NCBI GenBank assembly: GCA_024663395.1
Contig: JANFAH010000104.1
Coordinates: 1 to 64,000 of the forward strand
Length of the DNA stretch: 64,000 bases
DNA from: Pisolithus tinctorius
Lineage: Eukaryota > Basidiomycota > Agaricomycetes > Boletales > Pisolithaceae
Direction: 5' to 3'
The translations under genes were made by a program, and so were the position numbers. Under the pieces are notes generated by a model. The model searched no databases, was not told the DNA's origin, and saw only the letters and a list, made by a program, of their open reading frames with translations. Below are positions 34,262 to 43,429 of this stretch, one piece after another (within the stretch, counting starts at the first letter, position 1; each line of letters opens with the position of its first letter).

Positions 34262-35496
34262 TCAACCGGTTTCTATGCCGGTCTCAATTTCGGCACTCGG
34301 TTGTTGCTCCCCTGTACTCGGGGTGCCAACCATGGTAGTCTGAGAGTGCGAATCTTGGACATGGGGCTGCTGTGGGACTGGACATGGTCCATGCATGCCA
34401 GCAGCGAGCCCAACACCGCCCCCTACGACACCTACCGGACTCTCAAGGTACAGACGAATGAGCACGCTCTCAAGGGCGACGGCGCTCGCGACAGGGTAAT
34501 CGTATGTTCGGGCGTGTTCGCGGATGGCATTGAAAAGCACACTCATGCGGTCCCATTGTTCTTGTACCGTGTGCGCCTGTGGGCCGGTCGCTATCACGGA
34601 AAGCGGGGGGTAGGATGACGTGACGCCAGGGGGCGCAGCGTAGTGTGGAAAAGGATGCGGTAGGTTGGGTAGGGGGGTCGCCGCAGGGAAGCCGGGCATG
34701 GGTGGCTGTTGCGAAGGAGGCCCGGGGGCGGAAACAGGCGCGGCGCTCGTGGATGGAGTTGAATCTGTTCCAGCTGAGGGTGCGGTCTGACGCTTATTTC
34801 TGGCCTTTTCAGCCTCGACAGCAGCTCGTCTGCCCCTACGGGTAAACTGGAGATTAGCGGGTCCGATAGGGTGCGAGTGTTCAGATACGTCTAGAAAATG
34901 TGTTAAGGATACAAGGCATATGCTATGTATCATCGGGAAGCAACTAACAGCACACTCGAACCTCCTCGGTGTCGTAGTATGTCTTGTAGCTGATGGACGC
35001 CTGACACCCCTGTCCCTCCAGCTTCCGCGGTAACAACACGTCAACAACACGTGTGCGGGAGAGAGGAGGGGGGAGGTTAGGGGCTTACTTTTCTGCTGGG
35101 GACCTTTCTGACGCGTTCCGGGTGCTTCTTGACGTACTTTTTGCGGCCGCTGCGGGAGTGACGGGCACAAACGAGTTTGGTGTGGTCCTTGAAGCGAGGA
35201 GGGATGGCTTTGCTGCCATGCGTGTCTCCCTTTACAAACTCGACCATCTGTGTTTCCTCCTCGCGAGTTCGCCACTCCTGGAAGGCGGCGAGGTCTTGGA
35301 AGACGAGGGTGTAGCCGTCGTCGGTGTCGCCTGAGCCATAGGGTGGGCGGGAGGAGGACTGTTTGGTGATGGACGGGGCGGTCGTCTGGGTGGAGGCCGA
35401 CTGGATGTTTTGTGAGAAAGCCGTGTTCTGCTGCAAATGTGGAGGCAAAGGCTGGGACATGGCCAGCTGGCCCAGCCTGAAATGCTGGAAACTCAT
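34262..35496 (-). CDS. WRKY-GCM1/FAR1-like zinc-binding protein
   Basis: Likely DNA-binding protein carrying a transposase-type zinc module. Start MSFQHFRLGQLA at 35496. The region GYTLVFQDLAAFQEWRTREE begins the domain, which continues with the ordered zinc residues KLVCARHSRSG, LEGQGCQASISYKTYY, and VRVCYVSEHSHPIGP. The Cys...Cys...H-x-H pattern is that of the WRKY-GCM1/FLYWCH fold found in FAR1-type and MULE-type transposase N-termini. Two introns are needed; the second (T|AC) joins VRVC to YVSEHSH. Downstream is a Pro-rich disordered region and a short helical block EQWDRMSVLFNAIREHAR before the end at 34262. No transposase catalytic domain is present. It is divergent from UTP11 (124 bp). 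Confidence 0.8.
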
Positions 35497-35620
35497 CCTC
35501 TTTTCGTCAAAAAACCAGCGCAAAATTGGCCCGCTTCAAGGCGCAATTCAAGCGTGACACCGTGTTTCCCCATCCCTGTCACGCGGTTTCTGTGTCACGC
35601 GTGCTCTTTTCCTCCCAGCT
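35497..35620. promoter_or_regulatory. Compact divergent promoter with three CGTGACA/TGTCACG boxes
   Basis: In the 124 bases between the zinc protein and UTP11, CGTGACA occurs at 35553-35559 and its complement TGTCACG at 35577-35583 and 35593-35599. The two complements share the longer TGTCACGCG. I do not know a factor for this box. Confidence 0.5.
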
Positions 35621-36779
35621 ATGACTTCCTCGCTCCGGAATTCGTTGCATCGCCGCTCTCACAAGGAGCGCGGGCAGCTCGCCCACCGCGCCCGGTTCGG
35701 GCTACTCGAAAAACACAAGGACTATGTGCTTCGTGCTAGAGACTACCATGCAAAGCAGGACCATCTCAACCGTCTCCGCCGAAAGGCTGCAGACCGGAAC
35801 AAAGACGAGTTCTATTTTTCCATGCACAAGGAGAGAACGGTCGAGGGCGTCCACGTCCAAGACAGGGGAAACAAATCCATACCAATGGATATGGTCAAAC
35901 TCTTAAAAACCCAGGACGAGGGATATATTCGCACTATGAGAGCTGCCGGGCTCAAGGTTTGCCATCTTGTCGTATTTGATCGCATGCATTGACTCCCGCA
36001 ACAGAAAATAGAGAAGCTGAAAAATCAGCTCACGTCACTGGCAAACCTGGTATCCTTTTCAGACGAAGATCTGGATGTCGGCGACGAGCCATTGGACGAG
36101 TCTGAGCTAGAGACGTTGCGTGTAGCTGGGGTGCTTCCTCCCGAGCCCAAATCCAAGGGCAAGCGAAAACGCAACGCCACACCGCGGCTTGTAGTTTTTG
36201 CAGAAGATGAAACGGATGGTAGTCCCAGTATCATTTATTACCTCTCGAATAATAACGTTTTCCTCGCGCGCCAGCACAAAAATACCTGGACCTCCATCAT
36301 TCAAACAGCCAGTCAGCAGATTTAGAAAACTCCGCTCCGTCGGATGAGTCAGTTGACCTAGGCTGGAAAGACACTACCTCGACGAAGGCCGGACGACGAC
36401 GGACACGCCATGAAGATACCAAAGATACAGTTGGTGACGTTGACGAAGAGGAGGCAGGGAACATTGTACCAGTACTTTCCCAGCGTGATTATATATGCCC
36501 ACTGACGACGATGTCTAGAAACACCGCAAACGTCTCCTGAAAGAACTCGCTGCCCGCCTGAATAGAGACAGTCAACTCTTGTACGCGCTACGCGAGCTAG
36601 AGATGCAGCGCCAACTCGTTGGCAAGGGCGGCCGTAGAAAGATCCGCGGCGTAGAAGAGATAGGTGCCGACAACGAGGATGACGACGAAGACAGCGATCA
36701 GCGTACGCCAGTACGAGAATCTAATCCAAAAACCTACAAACCTCGTATATACAAGTGGCGTGTAGAAAGAAAGCGATGA
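35621..36779 (+). CDS. UTP11: UTP11, U3 small-subunit processome protein
   Basis: Nucleolar protein of the U3 snoRNP / SSU processome needed for 18S rRNA processing. It begins [20 protein letters not shown], then [39 protein letters not shown] and [17 protein letters not shown], the conserved Utp11 N-terminal sequence. Later exons contain [15 protein letters not shown], an acidic region, [20 protein letters not shown] and [20 protein letters not shown], and the end [14 protein letters not shown] is the hallmark of the family. Introns fall after GLK (near 35956), after the DETD region and before the KHRKR exon. Length is as in yeast (about 270 residues or slightly more). Confidence 0.96.
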
Positions 36780-36931
36780 GGTATAGTGCAACCAAAAAAC
36801 TTCAACTGTCATGCGTTGACGCAGGTACCACGTCCTAATAGATAAAGATATTCGGTCCATAATATATGAGCGTCTGAGTACCATGTCCGTTTCTCCATCT
36901 AACATTGGCTCTGCACATGTCGATCCACCTT

Positions 36932-38414
36932 TTACCAAAGTATGTAGCCATTACCCAAGACGACACCAGATATGAGAAGCCCCACCGTCCCTGGTCCAAA
37001 ACCAGAAAGTGGTGCGCTATTGGCACTTGAATTTGATCCACCAGATCCCGAAGAGTTGGTCTGAGGTATAGGGGTGGCAATCGGTGTGGATGGGTTATAC
37101 GTTACACCATTGGCGGCGGCGGCGACCTCGAAGACAGAGCCCCCACCATACTCGTAGAACTAGGACGGAAAGTTGAGCGTGTATTCGTGACAAAGGCAAG
37201 TCCTCACTAACATCTACCAGCATGAAATTCGGGTTCCTCCCATATTCACTAACGCAGAGCTCGAGCTGAGCACCAAGTGAATTGGGACCTGAGACGGCGT
37301 TGGTCTCATTCGCTTGCCCTGGATCAGGTACGGGCTGCCCGAGGAGCATCTGATCAAGAAAATGATTTATCAGGTACATCTGCGTGGATGGATCCCCTCC
37401 AGTACGGTTGACACTGCAATCAAATGTCGTGGTAACGTCGTAAGGAGTTTCCCAGATGTTGGTGAATTCTGATCAACGACAGATGTAGCTTCCAGCGTTT
37501 AACAAGTGTACAACGTACCACTGATGATGTAAGGAACGCTGGTGAAATCCGCATTTGTATCCATAAAGGTAATGAGGCGTGTCCCAGAGTCAATGAGAGT
37601 GCCTAAGGTAGGCCACTGACTGGCGGGCATCGATGCTGATGGGGGTGAGTATGACACAGTGTCAAGCCCAACAGACTTGTAGAGACTGTCATAGGCGGTT
37701 GGCGGGAAGCCGTCGGAATTAACAACAAGAATCGAAAGCACTGGATGTAGAGGTACGCTGAATCTGGAGCCTGGTCTCCTTCGCAACGGATCTTACCATC
37801 GTTGGGGTTGGCGCCTAGCCAAGATTTCACTGCGGTGACGCGTTAGGCATGTCATTTCCGTGTGTTAACGGCCCACCTGTTTGGAGGTACGCCGAAAATG
37901 GACCACCATCATACAAAAGCTGCGAACGGTGAGCCTTGGACGACTTGGAAACCAGTCAGACGGAACATTCACGAACACAGGAAGTGTGGCAAAGCTCGAT
38001 GGTACCACTTTGATTGTGTGCCTGTACCTGGAGCATCCGAATCCCATCTTTCAACTGTTGAGAAACTGGTTTTCCGCGACTTCATGAGGATTTTACTCAA
38101 GAATTTCGAAGTCGAGCTCACTGTTATAATCCTGGTTGGCGGCCACTGTAGCTAATCAGTACGTGGCTCCTCTGAAGAATGCACCTAGCCCACTGACGGT
38201 TATTAACGCCCACGGCATAGGAGTCGTGAGTGCCGACGAAGGTGACATTCCCAAACGACCGGTCGCACAAGTCTGGGCTACCGTTACAGGTCGTTGCTCG
38301 GCGAACTCCTGGCGTGTACGAAGAGGCTGCTACGAATTCGCTCAACAGTGCCAAGAACGGGACATAGCACACAATCAGGGCGACCAGCGCCGGTGGGAAC
38401 GACAAGGAACGCAT
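36932..38414 (-). CDS. Secreted PLC-like phosphodiesterase, probably GPI-anchored
   Basis: TIM-barrel PI-PLC-X-like protein. The start MRSLSFPPALVALIVCYVPF gives a signal peptide with likely cleavage after EFVAA. The catalytic motif VGTHDSYAVG follows in exon 1. Later exons contain NQDYNSELDF, ASELKD-type helix sequence QQLKDGIRMLQVQ, the ELCHTSC loop, and TFMDTNADFTSVPY, ending in FMLVDFYEYGGGSVFEVAAA. The C-terminus has a Ser/Gly/Asn-rich linker and a final hydrophobic tail, typical of a GPI signal; the stop is at 36932-36934. The calcium ligands of true PI-PLC are not all recognisable, so substrate specificity is open. At least five introns. It is convergent with UTP11. Confidence 0.85.
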
Positions 38415-38648
38415 GAGAGCAAGTGGAAAGAAAGGGTGAGAAAGTGAAAGCTCAGTTAGTGACTGATGGTGTTCTTAGCATCGCAACGAGACGTTTAGCG
38501 TTGGAGCAGTCAGCGTAGCTGTGACCCGCAGCTGAAACACTCTCGGCTACCAAGTCATCGGATATGATCACACGCCCCCTATTCCGGCACGAGATTAGTT
38601 CCCTCGCACCTCCCCCTTTCGAAGGACCAGCTCCTCCTCGGTTTTAAC

Positions 38649-38754
38649 GGCGAGATGGCCGAGCGGTCTAAGGCGCCAGACTAAGGACTAGGTCATTCGA
38701 TGACCGCAGCATATCTGGTCCGAAAGGGCGTGGGTTCGAATCCCACTCTCGTCA
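38649..38754 (+). tRNA. tRNA-Leu (anticodon AAG), with 26-nt intron
   Basis: The acceptor stem GGCGAGA pairs with TCTCGTC before the discriminator A. The D-arm carries the A-box TGGCCGAGCGGTCTAAGG, and the B-box is GGTTCGAATCCC in the T-arm. The anticodon stem CCAGA/TCTGG closes the loop with anticodon AAG at 38683-38685. An intron at 38687-38712 contains the hairpin GGTCAT-TCG-ATGACC. A long variable arm is typical of Leu tRNA. A TTTTT Pol III terminator follows at once. It has a near-identical twin 1.5 kb downstream. Confidence 0.97.
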
Positions 38755-40159
38755 CATCTTTTTGGAGAGGGCCTGTTCGTTCCCGGGTGATGTGGTTTGT
38801 AATATAGCGTAATTTTAGCACATCGCCAGTTTATTGGTGTCCATGTAACTCGGGAGAAGCACTGCCAGGCGGCCGTTGACAGACCCCAATTGTAAGCCAG
38901 ACTAGCATACAGACCAGGCACTTTGATATGACACGAAATATTCTCATTGACCGGAGATTATGCCACACCAACTGCAATATATAATGCTACGAGCTCACCG
39001 CCCTTGATCCGGCAACAACTTTCGGGCTCAGCGGACGCCAGCTTATTATAAGATTGTACCTGTGGTCAATGGTGCCTTGGAAGAATGAGGACGGGAGGCA
39101 CAAGGCACATGTGCTCTCAGGTGAGCACAGCAGTGCATCCCACCGAAACGAGTCAAGCGTGTTTCTGTAGTGGGGTGAATGACAATCGTACCCAAGATCA
39201 GATAAATCCAACTCCGCAGTGAAGCATCGCTCGCCGAAGATGGGCAAGAAGATCGCTTCGTGATAGTAGTGTGTCGCACCAAATAATTAGTCACATAGTG
39301 GGGCACGTCAGTCTCTAGTGAGTGACATGTTGTCAGTAAGGAGGAGAGGACACACTCCTCTCTTCCGTGTTGCACACTTCCGACATAAGTGGCATGAGTT
39401 GGGGACGGGTAGAACGTCTAGTGTCGGCATGGAAGCAAGTTCCTTCCCAGTGATACGTTGTATCACGTTTTCGTCAGATCCTGGGGTTTATTGCATCAGA
39501 CATCCCAGTGTTGCCTGGACAGATCAACGAACAAGATCCAGACACGGTCCGCCTTCATAAGCTCGGATACTTGGTCGGCCAATGTCGTTTCTTTTAGTGG
39601 TACGATTTTCGCACTCTTCAGACTAGTGGCAAGATTTGGCAAGACCTGAGAGATATCCAAAGACAACATTTTACGGACTTACCTTGCACACACCCTGTGT
39701 AATTTTGACGGTGGGTCCGTGCCGGAGCACAGGCCCCATTTGGATGTCTAAATGATATTTGGCTATTGTAAACGTACCAGTGTGTGAATAATTGCCTGAT
39801 GTTCCACGACTACAAGGGGCTGCATAGTATCGCCGATGAGTCATCCGCCGCGATCGTTGGAGCGCTGGACCCTTGCAGGTGTGATAATCATCACGCGACT
39901 ACACCTTGTATCTCGTCGACTCTTGCGTTGACAAGAGTCTCGAGCAAACACGAGTTAGTCGTTTGGGCACTCTACCAACCTCTTACGTAAGGGTAAGTAC
40001 ATACCTTCGTCACGGCGTGACGTCTTTGGGGCTGTGCAAACTGTGTTATGGTCTGTTGTCCCAGACTACGGGAGCTGCACTTTGCCCGAGGGAGGCGCCT
40101 TCTGACCCCCCCCGGCGGCCCCAATGGGACATCCCGCAACGAAAGCAGAACGAAGAATC
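38755..40159. other. Gene-poor region between the two tRNA-Leu genes
   Basis: About 1.4 kb without a convincing gene. A minus-strand stretch around 38990-39375 has two short open frames with protein-like composition (for example FGERCFTAELDLSDLGYDC) that could be an eroded gene, but I can neither splice nor identify it. The rest has stop codons in all frames and no clear repeat. Confidence 0.45.
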
Positions 40160-40265
40160 GGCGAGATGGCCGAGCGGTCTAAGGCGCCAGACTAAGGACT
40201 AGGTCATTCGATGACCACAGTATATCTGGTCCGAAAGGGCGTGGGTTCGAATCCCACTCTCGTCA
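40160..40265 (+). tRNA. tRNA-Leu (anticodon AAG), second copy, with 26-nt intron
   Basis: Identical in its mature part to the copy at 38649-38754. The 26-nt intron differs at two bases (GACCACAGTAT instead of GACCGCAGCAT) and keeps the GGTCAT/ATGACC hairpin. The 3' flank CATCTTTTTGGA is also shared, but the 5' flank is not, so the duplicated unit is only slightly longer than the gene. Confidence 0.97.
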
Positions 40266-40413
40266 CATCTTTTTGGATCATTTTTATACGTTCTCGCATG
40301 GTTCGTAATCTGATGAGACATTCCATAGCAAAAACAGCGAAGAGGATACACGTGTAATCACTGACTACAAGGACAACTGTAAAGTAGATAGTAAATGGTC
40401 CATGGAAGATATA

Positions 40414-41202
40414 CTACGACAAGGTTTCAGTGATGCTAAAATGTACATGATCACCCTCCCCCAATGTAAGTCGGACTGGCAGCCTTGGGTCTATGCGGAC
40501 CGGAGCGCTCGTGCCTACGAAGAAGTCACCACGGGTAAAATTCCGTGTTATAGCAGCAGCCTCCTCTTCAGTCAGGTTCCGTGGCCGCTTACTCGGACGG
40601 AACGTGGAGGAGGAAGCACCAGTAAACGTGCCATTGTAATCGTAATACTGATGCTGACTGAGAGTCGGTGCTCCATGCATGTACCCTATGGTCGACTGTG
40701 CGAAAGTCGACACGCCTGGTGCTGTATACACGGGTTATGGGTGGCGTAGAGAACGAGCGTTAGCAATGGACATACTAGGCTGTGATGGATTATGGTCGGG
40801 GTCGGGGTCGGGGTAGGCACATGTTGCGCCGATGCCTCTCTTGAGACAACTCTGGCACACGAGTGATCGCGAGGTCGTTAAAGGATTGGTACGCGGCCTC
40901 GGAAGCGACCCACCTGGCAGGGAAGTACTTCGCTACACCTTGTTTTTCCCGCATGACAAGCAGTACACGCACGCCTTACCGACGGTGCCTTGGCTAAAGG
41001 TTCCGTCTCATTAAGCTGCCTGATGACGCGGTGACAGGAGCTGACCTTTGCGTGTGGTGACCTCTCCTGCACCATTTACGCCTTGTGGTTGTTGCTGGTG
41101 TACTTCTGAGGGGTGGGACAGCTGATGAAGTTGCTGCGTGTCAATGGCCGACGCCGCCGCCGGGTCCTGCGCCGGTGTAGATGCGTCACTGAGAGCCGAC
41201 AT
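40414..41202 (-). CDS. Small Zn2Cys6 transcription factor, possibly broken
   Basis: Fungal binuclear-cluster factor of about 210 residues. The start at 41202 gives MSALSDASTPAQDPAAAS, then a Gln/His-rich segment. The zinc cluster follows: CTACHAGKTRCSEVLPC in one exon, then after an intron SCLKRGIGATC, giving C-x2-C-x6-C-x5-C-x2-C-x8-C with a basic loop. A short PDPDPD stretch and a Ser-rich region lead to PSKRPRNLTEEEAAAITR and the end at 40414. An in-frame TAA lies at 40735-40737. It is bypassed only if a 33-nt intron (40754-40722) is removed; otherwise the protein is cut about 100 residues early. No middle-homology activation domain is present. It is divergent from the bHLH gene. Confidence 0.75.
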
Positions 41203-41409
41203 GGGTGTTTGCGGATCGGGGGGGTTCCGGTGGCCTGTTCGGTCCAGCAGGCGTATATATGGAATTGCTTCGGAGGAGGCATGGGGTTTGTCCTTGTTTG
41301 CACTCCCGGAACGACCCGCCGTCATTCCCAAGAACGGCAGGCGGCCGACATCCCACGTTCCTGTCGGAAGCCGTCCCCGCTCGCAACGGACTCGTTATCA
41401 TCGGTGATC
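41203..41409. promoter_or_regulatory. Divergent promoter of two transcription-factor genes
   Basis: A region of 207 bases between the Zn2Cys6 gene and the bHLH gene. No recognised site. The reading frames that cross it lack a start and have low-complexity composition. Confidence 0.4.
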
Positions 41410-42183
41410 ATGTCGCGTCCAGCATCGCCGCAGCCACCGGTGCCATTCTCAGAGTTTGAGTATGCATTTGATCCAGCGCTCTCTGAACTGTTTCCTCCTC
41501 TTCCAGCACCGCTACCATCATCTGCAGACCTATTTTCCCCCTCAGAAACCACGGATCTCCTGGGGTTCCTAGATAACTTTAACTGGGACTTTGAACCTGA
41601 TCTGTTGCTGCCGGACGCTCCTAATCCACCCCAACCATCTCCTACAGCTTCTCTTGCCCCTCCCTCACAGCCGTTGATGGTGGCTGACTGTCCCTCTGTA
41701 CTCCCCGTTCTCCCGATGACAGTCCCATCCAACACGGCGGACGACGATGTCATAGAGTACGAGGAAGACGAGTTTACTTCTGGGAAGGGCTCGCTGCGGA
41801 GTAAATCACAATCACGTACGAGGTCTGCCAGGCGGAAAGATACATCTGAATCGCGGCAGCCTGCGAGAGCCAAAGCTCTCTTGTCCACTCCCCAGAAGCG
41901 ACTCAATCATATCATGTCAGAGCAAAGGCGTCGGAACGCAATACGCGATGGATATGCCCAGCTGATATCACTCATTGCTCCTGCTGGCGCACAGTCCATC
42001 GACCTGCCATCCAGAGGGAGACCCAAGGGCAGCGGGACTAACTGCAAAGGGCACACTAAAGGCAAAAGCGGGGTCCTGTTCCGCGCTGTGGAGTATTGTC
42101 GTTGGCTGGAGGAAGGGCGAGATGCCCTCAGAGAAGAGGTCTTGTGCTTGGAGGCTGCAGCTGGGATCATTGCACCGCACTGA
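41410..42183 (+). CDS. bHLH transcription factor
   Basis: Single-exon gene starting MSRPASPQPPVPFSEFEY; the frame is open further upstream, but without a better ATG. The N-terminal two thirds is acidic and Pro-rich (DLLGFLDNFNWDFEPDLLLP), like an activation region. The bHLH is near residues 165-240: KRLNHIMSEQRRRNAIRDGY is the basic region and helix 1, with the H..E..R contact residues for E-boxes, and GVLFRAVEYCRWLEEGRDAL is helix 2, separated by a long loop rich in Gly, Lys and Ser. The long loop is unusual but known in fungal bHLH proteins. The protein ends soon after helix 2, with no leucine zipper. Targets are unknown. Confidence 0.88.
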   Translation: MSRPASPQPPVPFSEFEYAFDPALSELFPPLPAPLPSSADLFSPSETTDLLGFLDNFNWDFEPDLLLPDAPNPPQPSPTASLAPPSQPLMVADCPSVLPVLPMTVPSNTADDDVIEYEEDEFTSGKGSLRSKSQSRTRSARRKDTSESRQPARAKALLSTPQKRLNHIMSEQRRRNAIRDGYAQLISLIAPAGAQSIDLPSRGRPKGSGTNCKGHTKGKSGVLFRAVEYCRWLEEGRDALREEVLCLEAAAGIIAPH

Positions 42184-42498
42184 AGGCGCAGGCACCCGGA
42201 CGGTTTGTTGTACTCTTGACAGTCAGTCTCTTCTGAAAGTTGCGATGATATTACATTAAATCTATTTACAGGGCGTGACTTTGTTGTATTAGTATAACGT
42301 GCATATGAATTAATGTATATGTGTAGCCTATATTCGTGTAATAGCCATCGCCGTCGATGGTAAACGTGCATCGTCTGAAAGAATTGGCAACCTCTAGTTT
42401 CGACGTCGAATAGTGTTGCTATTGGTTACCCCTACTGCTGGCATGGCCTCTCGATTGCACCCTTGTTACTCTCACTGATCACGCCCGATATCTTTGCC
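42184..42498. other. Intergenic (3' of bHLH, 5' of BSP-like gene)
   Basis: These 315 bases hold the bHLH 3' end and the promoter of the next gene. AT-rich tracts near 42250-42330 may be polyadenylation or promoter sequence. Nothing else is seen. Confidence 0.45.
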
Positions 42499-43300
42499 AT
42501 GCCTCCACCTGCAAAGAAGCTGAATTCGCTGCCCCACTGGCACATTCCTAATTTTGTGCTGAGGGTCGAGAACCTTGACCACGAAGGTGCAACCGTTTTC
42601 TTCGACAACGTCAAACCCAAGGAAGCGCTCAAGCTCGCCGTGGAGACCTCATACACTTGGCTATATACACCACTAACAGCACCTAGGCAGTACGTGCTGA
42701 AGCTCCCCTGCCTATTTCACCCAAGAAAGCTCTCATCTTTCGTGTCTTTCAAGCGTGGAGACCATTACCCTTGTCCTCCGATCATTCGATGGCGTAGCGT
42801 ACACATCCGGCACCCATGTGGATAAGGAGATCCACTTCTCCCTCGATTACATAGCCGGCTCCGCAGTTCGAGCCAAAGACGAGATTCAAGGCGTCCTGGT
42901 CCATGAGGTCGTACACTGCTACCAGTACAACGGCCTCGATACATGTCCAGGGGGACTGATAGAGGGCATCGCAGGTCTGGCAGCAAGCGTCGTTGACAAT
43001 GATCGAGTGCGTTGACGGATGCTAGATTTCGTGAGGCTGAATGCAGGTTACGTTCCACCTCACTGGAAACCTGCAGGTGGCGACAAATGGGATAAGGGAT
43101 ACGATACCACGGCGTACTTCCTCGACTGGATCGAGCAGCGATGTGGCAGAGGCACTATCCGCAAGCTCAACGCATTTTTGAAAGACAGGAAGTACGACAC
43201 CAAGGTGTTCTTAGCTGTCGCAGGGGATTCGGTTGACGTCTTGTGGAACACCTACTGCCAGGAATTGAAGAAGCACGATGGGCAGAAAGGACAGGTATAG
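42499..43300 (+). CDS. Basic-secretory-protein-like zinc metalloprotein
   Basis: Matches the plant/fungal basic secretory protein (BSP) family, peptidase-like. The start is placed at MPPPAKKLNSLPHWHIPNF. The conserved sequence runs through FVLRVENLDHEGATVFFDN, HVETITLVLRSFDGVAYTSG (after a GT-AG intron), KEIHFSLDYIAG and the zinc motif VLVHEVVHCYQYNG (HExxH). A second intron joins GGLIEGIA to DFVRLNAGYVPPHWK, exactly as in the family. The end is WNTYCQELKKHDGQKGQV. No signal peptide is visible from this start, so it may be cytosolic, unlike plant homologues. About 240 residues. Confidence 0.92.
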
Positions 43301-43429
43301 CCGATGATTCCCCCCGCGTGCAAGTTCGAGTAGTGTGGTAATTACAACTGTAGAAGCTACAATGATAAGTAGTGGAGAAAACAAACAAGGCAACGACGGA
43401 TAGCGAATAGATTAGTATCAAAGAACGCA

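Noticed and set aside
40795..40815. Tandem GGGGTC units as a microsatellite
   Set aside because: They are the complement of coding sequence for a short Pro-Asp repeat in the Zn2Cys6 protein, with only three units.
41113..41409. Upstream extension of the bHLH frame by about 100 residues
   Set aside because: It has no ATG start, low-complexity composition, and crosses the divergent promoter and the first exon of the Zn2Cys6 gene.
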